Source: Roseburia sp. 499 (lineage in GTDB: Bacteria; Bacillota; Clostridia; Lachnospirales; Lachnospiraceae). Taken from it: a DNA stretch of 64,000 nt. A program made the position numbers and the translations under genes. The notes below the pieces were generated by a model, which did not search any database, was not told where the DNA came from, and saw only the letters and a list, made by a program, of their open reading frames with translations. Of the stretch, positions 58,479-64,000 are shown one piece after another. Each line of letters opens with the position of its first letter. Within the stretch, counting starts at the first letter, position 1. The stretch is from the NCBI RefSeq assembly GCF_001940225.2, contig NZ_CP135164.1, positions 1-64,000 on the forward strand, read 5' to 3'.

Positions 58479-59291
58479 ATGGTAGTACAACACAACATGC
58501 AGGCAATGAATGCCAACAGACAGTTAGGAATCACAACAAGTGCACAGGCTAAGTCCACAGAAAAATTATCTTCTGGATACAGAATTAACCGTGCAGGCGA
58601 TGACGCAGCTGGATTATCTATTTCTGAAAAAATGAGAAGTCAGATCAAAGGCTTAAACAAAGCTTCTGACAACGCTCAGGATGGTATCTCCGCTATTCAG
58701 GTAGCTGAAGGTGCATTAAATGAAACTCATTCTATCTTACAGAGAATGAACGAATTAGCAACTCAGGCAGCTAACGATACCAACACAACTATTGATAGAA
58801 ATGCAATCCAGGCTGAAATTGATGCTTTAACATCTGAAATCGACAGAATCAGAAGCACAACTCAGTTCAATACTCAGAACTTACTGGATGGAAGCTTTTC
58901 TGGAAAGAACCTTCAGATCGGTTCTTTACAGGGACAGGGAATCACTATCAGCGTAAGCAACATGGAATCTTCTGCAATCGGAGTAAACGGATTGAAAGTA
59001 TCTTCTTTCGATTCTGCAGGATCTGCAATGAGCAAGATTCAGTCCGCTATCGATATCGTATCTACACAGCGTTCTGCTCTTGGTGCATTACAGAACAGAT
59101 TAGAGCATACAATTGCTAACTTGGACAACATTGCTGAAAATACTCAGTCTGCTGAATCTCGTATCCGTGACGTTGATATGGCAGAAGAAATGGTTGAATA
59201 CAGCAAGAACAACATTCTTGCTCAGGCTGGACAGTCTATGCTGGCTCAGGCTAACCAGAGTACTCAGGGTGTATTATCCTTACTTCAGTAA
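58479..59291 (+). CDS. fliC: Main flagellin
   Basis: A 270-residue flagellin without a variable centre: [40 protein letters not shown], and the C-terminal [20 protein letters not shown] with [16 protein letters not shown]. Both polymerisation ends are intact. It has its own sigma-D promoter, a CsrA hairpin and an AAGGAGGAATAATATT site. Codon choice is more restricted than in neighbours, as for a very highly expressed gene. A strong terminator follows. Confidence 0.94.
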   Translation: MVVQHNMQAMNANRQLGITTSAQAKSTEKLSSGYRINRAGDDAAGLSISEKMRSQIKGLNKASDNAQDGISAIQVAEGALNETHSILQRMNELATQAANDTNTTIDRNAIQAEIDALTSEIDRIRSTTQFNTQNLLDGSFSGKNLQIGSLQGQGITISVSNMESSAIGVNGLKVSSFDSAGSAMSKIQSAIDIVSTQRSALGALQNRLEHTIANLDNIAENTQSAESRIRDVDMAEEMVEYSKNNILAQAGQSMLAQANQSTQGVLSLLQ

Positions 59292-59312
59292 TTACCATAA
59301 TTACGACAAGAA

Positions 59313-59342
59313 AAAGAGTTGCTTTTTAGCAACTCTTTTTTT
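59313..59342 (+). terminator. Terminator after the main flagellin
   Basis: AAAGAGTTGC pairs perfectly with GCAACTCTTT around a 6-nt loop, followed by T-rich sequence. Confidence 0.9.
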
Positions 59343-59383
59343 GTAAAAAGAACATGACTTATGGAAGGGTGAAAAAGAGGCAT

Positions 59384-60583
59384 ATGAGGTCAAAAAAAAG
59401 AATTATTCTCATTCGGGGGACATGGGAGACTTTGGATGTATTTTCAAAAGGACTAGAATCGTATTTTGCCGAGACTGGAGCAGAGGTTTTTGTTTTAGAT
59501 ACAAAGGAGCTTTTGATAAGCCTTGGAAAGCTTTATGATTTTATACAAAAGCCGGTAGATGCGGTGATTACATTTAATAATGTGGGATTAAATATAGAGT
59601 TGACTCCGAGAGAAAAATTGTGGAATCAGCTGGATTTTTTGTGTATAAATATTCTGGTAGATCATCCTGTGTGCTATTTACAGGAATTACAAATGGCACC
59701 GAAAAAAACAGTTGCAATATGTGTGGATAAGAATCATGTGCACTTTATCAAAAGATATTTTCCGAATATTATGGCAACTCATTTTGTGCCTCATGGTGGT
59801 ATGCTTTGGAAGAAAGAACAGATTTCGTGGCAGGAACGAGATATAGATGTATTATATGCGGGAGGGTTACCTAGAGATGTGGCAGCCGGTTATATACCGC
59901 AGAATTTGAATGAAATCTGTGGAATTAACAGTGAAGAGTTGTGCGATAAAGTGTTGACGGCCTTAATTACCAATACAAAGTGTACTTTGGAAACAGCGAT
60001 AGAAAATTATTTTAGGAAGCAACAGATAGAAGTAGCGGATGAACAGTTATTACAGTATATTCGTTTGTTTCGTTTTTTGGATGTATATGCCATATCCTAT
60101 TACCGTGAGCGGGCAATTAAGCTACTGATTGAAAATGGAATACATGTAACGTTATATGGTCCTGGATGGGAGAAATGTGAATGGATTTCTCATCCAAATT
60201 TGGAGTATCATCCCAATGTCCCACCGGAAGAAATATTGACGTTGATGGGGAGAGCAAAGATTGTTTTAAATAGTATGCCGAACTTTAAGAATGGTTCTCA
60301 TGAGAGAATATTTAACGGAATGCTTGCAGGAGCTGTAGTAGTATCGGATACTTCGCGTTATTTGGAAGAGGAAGCAGAAGGAAAAAATTTCTTATATCTG
60401 TATGAGTTAAAGAAACAACATGAATTGCCGGAGATGATAACTCATATTTTGGAGCACCCGCAAGATGCTAAGCAGATGACAGAACGTGCATATAAAGTAG
60501 CAGTGGAACACCATACCTGGCAGAAGCGGGCGCAGAAAATTGAGGAATATATAGAACGGTATCAATCTGGGAACACAATTTGA
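59384..60583 (+). CDS. CgeB-like glycosyltransferase (forward)
   Basis: A protein of about 399 residues in the GT-B family: N-terminal Rossmann half with RIILIRGTWETLDVFSKGLE and a C-terminal CgeB-like half with GRAKIVLNSMPNFKNGSHER and IFNGMLAGAVVVSDTS, the donor-binding region. Sugar and acceptor unknown; location beside flagellin suggests filament glycosylation, as in other Firmicutes. Start at 59384 is uncertain, with ATG 59354 as the alternative. Its last 22 bp overlap the end of the convergent gene. Confidence 0.8.
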   Translation: MRSKKRIILIRGTWETLDVFSKGLESYFAETGAEVFVLDTKELLISLGKLYDFIQKPVDAVITFNNVGLNIELTPREKLWNQLDFLCINILVDHPVCYLQELQMAPKKTVAICVDKNHVHFIKRYFPNIMATHFVPHGGMLWKKEQISWQERDIDVLYAGGLPRDVAAGYIPQNLNEICGINSEELCDKVLTALITNTKCTLETAIENYFRKQQIEVADEQLLQYIRLFRFLDVYAISYYRERAIKLLIENGIHVTLYGPGWEKCEWISHPNLEYHPNVPPEEILTLMGRAKIVLNSMPNFKNGSHERIFNGMLAGAVVVSDTSRYLEEEAEGKNFLYLYELKKQHELPEMITHILEHPQDAKQMTERAYKVAVEHHTWQKRAQKIEEYIERYQSGNTI

Positions 60584-61728
60584 AAAATGTTATGAAAGAA
60601 TTGTTCAAAACTGTGATTTGTCTTGACTTTTTCGTGACCATTATGGGCGATTTCTATCCGTTCTTTCTCGTGAGAAAGGTAGTAATTTACTTTGTTAATT
60701 AAATCTTCTTCGCTTTCATAATATACAAAATCTTCATTTGGAATAAAGTAATCCAAAAAGTCTGCCTGAAAGTTTGTCAACAGGAATCCCCCGGCTCCCA
60801 GAATGTCCATGGCGCGTAATGGAATACCGGACTGGATACTTCGTAACGTAATATTTAAATTAATCTTGCTGTTGGCAAAAACATAAGGCATCTCGGAATA
60901 ATAGTCTACAGCTCCCATATTAACGGCTCCGGGAATGATGGCATCTTTATTAATGGTATATAATTTAAGATTGCAATGTTTTGCAACAGCAGTTAATAAC
61001 CTATGACGTTCAATAGAAGTCAATTTGCGGTCGATGAAATAGTTAGAATAAATATATTCTGGAGTTTCAATGCCGGAAGGGGTCGGTGCATAAGGAGAAA
61101 CTCTTTGGAGTTCAGCAATAATGTCTGGTGTGAGCACTTCCTCAATAAAGTTATAACCTTGTACCTTTAGTTGTGCTTCCATAATGGCATCTAAGTAACC
61201 TTTTGTGTAATCATTAGCGCCTCCTAAACGCTCAAAGAAATTATGGTCTTCATTGTAAAGTGATCCAACAAAAGAAACATCAGCAGAAAGTTTGTTTCGA
61301 TCAAAGGGCTTTTCTATTAAAAAATCAATAATGGTACTGTTTACAGGAAGTGGGCTGTAGTATACAGTATCAATTCCTCCATTTTTTAGTTTTAAATATT
61401 CCTGTTTATCAAACATAAAAACATAGTTAGTCGGATTAATCAGGGAGTAAGAGTACAACATGACACACGGGCTGTCATAAAGTGCTGCAATATATTTTAT
61501 CCCCATTTCCTTACAGTTGTTTGAAACAATATGAAAATAATTAAAGGAAAAGCAACAGTCATAATGAGTATCGCCAACAAATTCCCGAAATGCCTGATCG
61601 AATTCCGGATTATCACGGTCTTGATAACCTTCGTGAAAAAAAGGTACAAATTCATGTCCATCTTGCTCTAAAGTAAATTGGACATCAACCTTGCCAAAGC
61701 AAGGCCAGTCAATATATAAGATTCTCAT
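60562..61728 (-). CDS. CgeB-like glycosyltransferase (reverse 1)
   Basis: A 388-residue GT-B protein: MRILYIDWPCFGKVDVQFTL start, YHIVSNNCKEMGIKYIAALY-like DUF3880 half, and a C-terminal part with NSKINLNITLRSIQSGIPLR and LGAGGFLLTNFQADFLDYF. Related to the two genes upstream, so a tandem family produced by duplication. GGAGATATAGC precedes it. It is probably co-transcribed with the next gene 18 bp upstream. Proposed target: flagellin. Confidence 0.82.
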   Translation of the reverse strand: MRILYIDWPCFGKVDVQFTLEQDGHEFVPFFHEGYQDRDNPEFDQAFREFVGDTHYDCCFSFNYFHIVSNNCKEMGIKYIAALYDSPCVMLYSYSLINPTNYVFMFDKQEYLKLKNGGIDTVYYSPLPVNSTIIDFLIEKPFDRNKLSADVSFVGSLYNEDHNFFERLGGANDYTKGYLDAIMEAQLKVQGYNFIEEVLTPDIIAELQRVSPYAPTPSGIETPEYIYSNYFIDRKLTSIERHRLLTAVAKHCNLKLYTINKDAIIPGAVNMGAVDYYSEMPYVFANSKINLNITLRSIQSGIPLRAMDILGAGGFLLTNFQADFLDYFIPNEDFVYYESEEDLINKVNYYLSHEKERIEIAHNGHEKVKTNHSFEQFFHNIFQIVFPD

Positions 61729-61746
61729 GCTATATCTCCTTTGTAT

Positions 61747-62925
61747 TTAAATAGAAAATGCTAACCGCAGTAATTGTTCTAATCTCCCCGGGTAATTGTA
61801 ATCGCGGGCAATCTTTTCGTAACCATTATGGGCAATTTCCAGACGTTCTGTTTCGTGTTCCAGATAATATCCAGCCATATCTTTCAACTCTTCCAGACTA
61901 CCATAGGCGGCGACTTCGCAGCCTAGTTCAAAAATTTCAGGAAGCTCCGGTTGATAATTCGTAAGAACAAATCCACCACATCCCATAATATCAAATATGC
62001 GCTGAGGCAGACCGGAACGGATTGCCTTAGAAGTAGGATTCAGGTTAATCTTGCTTTCGTGAAAAATAACAGGCATTTCCGTTAATGATTTTGCAAATCC
62101 CCGATTATTTACTTTAGGAAGCGTGGAAGTATCGCTGCCGGTATATAAGTCAAGGTTGAAGTGTTTTGACAGGATTTCCATAGTCCGCAGCCGCTCTACG
62201 GCGGTGATTTTGTTTCCAATATAAAGTTGCGCAGTTGTAATCTTATCCGTTAAAAAAGTATCCAGAGGATAGGTATAAAAGCCCGGTAAGCATGCTTTAA
62301 AACTTTGAACAATTTCGTCTGTAAGTAAGTCTTCCACAAAGAAATAGCCATATACCTTAAGTTGACTTTCAATTATGCCATTCAGATAGCCTGAAAGATA
62401 TTCAGGTGGATTGGTCAGCTTATCATAGGGGCATTTTTCTGTGTACAGGGAGCCTACAAAAGAAATATCAGAAGAAAAACGTTTTCTTTCTGCGGCAGAG
62501 GCATTTTTTACCACCTGTTGTTTGGCTTTTACATTGACTGCAAGTGGAAAATGAAATACGTGTCCCGGGTTTAGAGGGGCTATTTCATTATATTGTGCCC
62601 GGTCAAAGAGGAATATCCGATTGCAGGGATTTTGAATAGGCTTAGCAAAAAGCTCCATAACCGGAGAGTCCACAGTCCAGCAAATGTATGGAATTTTAAA
62701 AATATTACATACATCAGAAATAATTGGAAAAAAGTTAATGGTAAATACGCAGTCATGAGGATGTTCCATAAGGTAGTTACTTACAATGCGGGCAGAGTCA
62801 CCAAATACTAAATTTTTATTCGTAATTTCTTCTGTAATCTGGGAAACAGTATGTCCAAGTTCTTCGAATCCCTCTATAATATCCGGTTCGCAGATACTGC
62901 CATAGCGATAGAATAATATTTTCAT
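61747..62925 (-). CDS. CgeB-like glycosyltransferase (reverse 2)
   Basis: A 392-residue paralogue: MKILFYRYGSICEPDIIEGF start, INFFPIISDVCNIFKIPYIC in the first half and ESKINLNPTSKAIRSGLPQR with DIMGCGGFVLTNYQPEL in the second. It overlaps nothing but starts only 1 bp after the stop of the gene upstream, so the genes are coupled. Substrate unknown. Confidence 0.82.
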   Translation of the reverse strand: MKILFYRYGSICEPDIIEGFEELGHTVSQITEEITNKNLVFGDSARIVSNYLMEHPHDCVFTINFFPIISDVCNIFKIPYICWTVDSPVMELFAKPIQNPCNRIFLFDRAQYNEIAPLNPGHVFHFPLAVNVKAKQQVVKNASAAERKRFSSDISFVGSLYTEKCPYDKLTNPPEYLSGYLNGIIESQLKVYGYFFVEDLLTDEIVQSFKACLPGFYTYPLDTFLTDKITTAQLYIGNKITAVERLRTMEILSKHFNLDLYTGSDTSTLPKVNNRGFAKSLTEMPVIFHESKINLNPTSKAIRSGLPQRIFDIMGCGGFVLTNYQPELPEIFELGCEVAAYGSLEELKDMAGYYLEHETERLEIAHNGYEKIARDYNYPGRLEQLLRLAFSI

Positions 62926-62926
62926 C

Positions 62927-64000
62927 TTACTTTAAATCCTCCTGTACAATGGAAATGATTTTTTTTAGCTGGTGTTGATAGGAGAAGGAATCGCGCACCT
63001 TTTTATAGCCCTTCATGGCAATGGTAAGACGTTCCTTTTCGTGAGACAAATAATAAGCACATTTTTCACGTAGTTCGTCTATATTGCGAAATACCTCGAT
63101 TTCCTTTCCGATTACAAATAAATCTTCAATTTCTTCCTGATAGTTCGTTAGGACAAATCCACCGCATCCCATGATGTCCAAGATTCGTTGCGGGACACCT
63201 GTCTCGATAGAAGAGAGCGTAACATTTAAATTGATTTTGCTTAAATAAAAAATTTTATTCATTACAGTGTAGTAATCCACACTGGTATGCGTATTAACAT
63301 TTTGTAGGAAATTTGTAGGGCTTTTTGTGTATAAATGTACGTCAAAATCTTGCGCCAATGTATTCAACACAGTAACACGTTCTAATTCTGCTAATTTTCT
63401 AGGAAAGAATAATAACCCTAAGTAGGTAGTGTCGTTCAAAAGAGATGTTTGATTCCAACTGGAAATATCGGTCTGACTGAAAAGGAAATCTAAACAGTCT
63501 TGAGGAAGTTCTGGCCAATTTCGAGAAGATTCCCAATGGCACATGTTCTGCACCAAATATAATTTTAATTTCAACTGAAGATTTTCAGGAAAAGCTTGGA
63601 TCAATGCGTTGTAGGTGTTGTTTTCATACAGTCCACCCACAAAAGAAATATCATGGGAAAAAAGGTGCTCATCTTCTTCGGTAATATCAAGGCATCCGGT
63701 GCGTTCCAGATTCACGGCAAGCGGCATATGAAAAATATGTGGAACGCCTGCATCTGTTAGCCGTTTACATTGCATTTTGTCGAAAATAAAGGTATAATTT
63801 GTATTGTGAAAAACAGGCGGCGTAAAGAGCGCGGTCAAAGGAGAATCATAGGTCCATGAAATATAGGGAATATTGAATTTTGCACAAATATCTGAAACAG
63901 CAGGAATGAATAGATAAGAAATAACGAAATTGTAAAGGTTATTTTCTAAATGTGCTGTTAAATATTCATTTTGTTCGACAACGGAGTTGTTGGGGTCAAA
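62927..64000 (-). CDS. CgeB-like glycosyltransferase (reverse 3, 5' end off the window)
   Basis: A third reverse paralogue, open to the window edge; 357 residues are visible and the N-terminus lies beyond 64,000. It has KFNIPYISWTYDSPLTALF, LSKINLNVTLSSIETGVPQR and LDIMGCGGFVLTNYQEEI. A start at 63,838 would cut off clearly homologous sequence, so the frame is extended to the edge. Same operon as the two genes downstream. Confidence 0.82.
   Translation of the reverse strand, partial: FDPNNSVVEQNEYLTAHLENNLYNFVISYLFIPAVSDICAKFNIPYISWTYDSPLTALFTPPVFHNTNYTFIFDKMQCKRLTDAGVPHIFHMPLAVNLERTGCLDITEEDEHLFSHDISFVGGLYENNTYNALIQAFPENLQLKLKLYLVQNMCHWESSRNWPELPQDCLDFLFSQTDISSWNQTSLLNDTTYLGLLFFPRKLAELERVTVLNTLAQDFDVHLYTKSPTNFLQNVNTHTSVDYYTVMNKIFYLSKINLNVTLSSIETGVPQRILDIMGCGGFVLTNYQEEIEDLFVIGKEIEVFRNIDELREKCAYYLSHEKERLTIAMKGYKKVRDSFSYQHQLKKIISIVQEDLK

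Noticed and set aside
1..64000. CRISPR arrays, tRNA and rRNA genes
   Set aside because: No regularly spaced direct repeats of 25-40 bp, no cloverleaf-like or rRNA-like sequence was noticed while reading either strand; short or diverged examples could have been missed.

Overview
The window looks like the chromosome of a motile, low-GC gut Firmicute of the Lachnospiraceae (Roseburia/Agathobacter-like). The evidence is AT-rich coding with strong AGGAGG-type ribosome binding sites, a complete late flagellar block (flgM-flgN-flgK-flgK-flgL-fliW-csrA-flaG-fliD-fliS-flagellins) driven by sigma-D type promoters, and Tn916-type integrative-element genes. No rRNA, tRNA or CRISPR array was seen.

Region 1 (1-5,290) is the right end of an integrative element: an RNA-repair/ribosome-rescue operon on the minus strand (rtcB, two small genes, prfH) behind a 24-codon leader ORF and an attenuator-like hairpin, then xis, a small ribbon-helix-helix gene under its own inverted-repeat operator, and a full tyrosine integrase. 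Region 2 (5,300-9,668) is a run of small accessory genes with a DNA-repair flavour (EVE-like, AlkZ-related, uracil-DNA glycosylase-like), including a chimeric ORF, and ends in a broken macro-domain gene. Region 3 (9,669-about 16,838) is an acquired resistance island: tnpV, tet(O) with its attenuator, a Cys-rich KTR gene, pieces of a conjugative-transposon sigma module, and a Mef(A)-like efflux gene with its own attenuator. It ends inside a second integrase that has lost its N-terminus. Region 4 (17,900-25,900) carries an HNH-type gene, RepA-type initiators with iteron-like palindromes inside the coding sequence, an AbiE toxin-antitoxin pair with a third gene, a GNAT enzyme, a repA relic and HipBA. 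Region 5 (26,000-35,400) carries a MazF-type toxin with a long C-terminal extension, a second AbiE pair behind a clear triple operator, a WYL regulator and many small accessory genes. A peptide deformylase and a DUF3990 gene there are broken.

Region 6 (35,478-43,179) is cyclic-di-GMP and phosphorelay signalling: a GGDEF cyclase, a FapA-receiver fusion, a large hybrid histidine kinase and a receiver-GGDEF-EAL protein. Region 7 (43,329-46,005) encodes three membrane proteins with YARHG and zinc-ribbon domains. Region 8 (46,065-59,342) is the late flagellar block. It contains two FlgK paralogues, the FliW/CsrA switch, a flagellin gene split by a run of eight G (probable phase variation) and a second, intact flagellin whose leader has a CsrA-type hairpin. 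Region 9 (59,384-64,000) holds four CgeB-like glycosyltransferases, plausible flagellin glycosylation enzymes, the last running off the window edge.

The most notable observations are the poly-G frameshift in the large flagellin, the leader/attenuator arrangement before rtcB-prfH, the iterons inside repA, the AbiE triple operator and the nested inverted repeat near 16.2 kb. All assignments are by reading; no search or folding was run.
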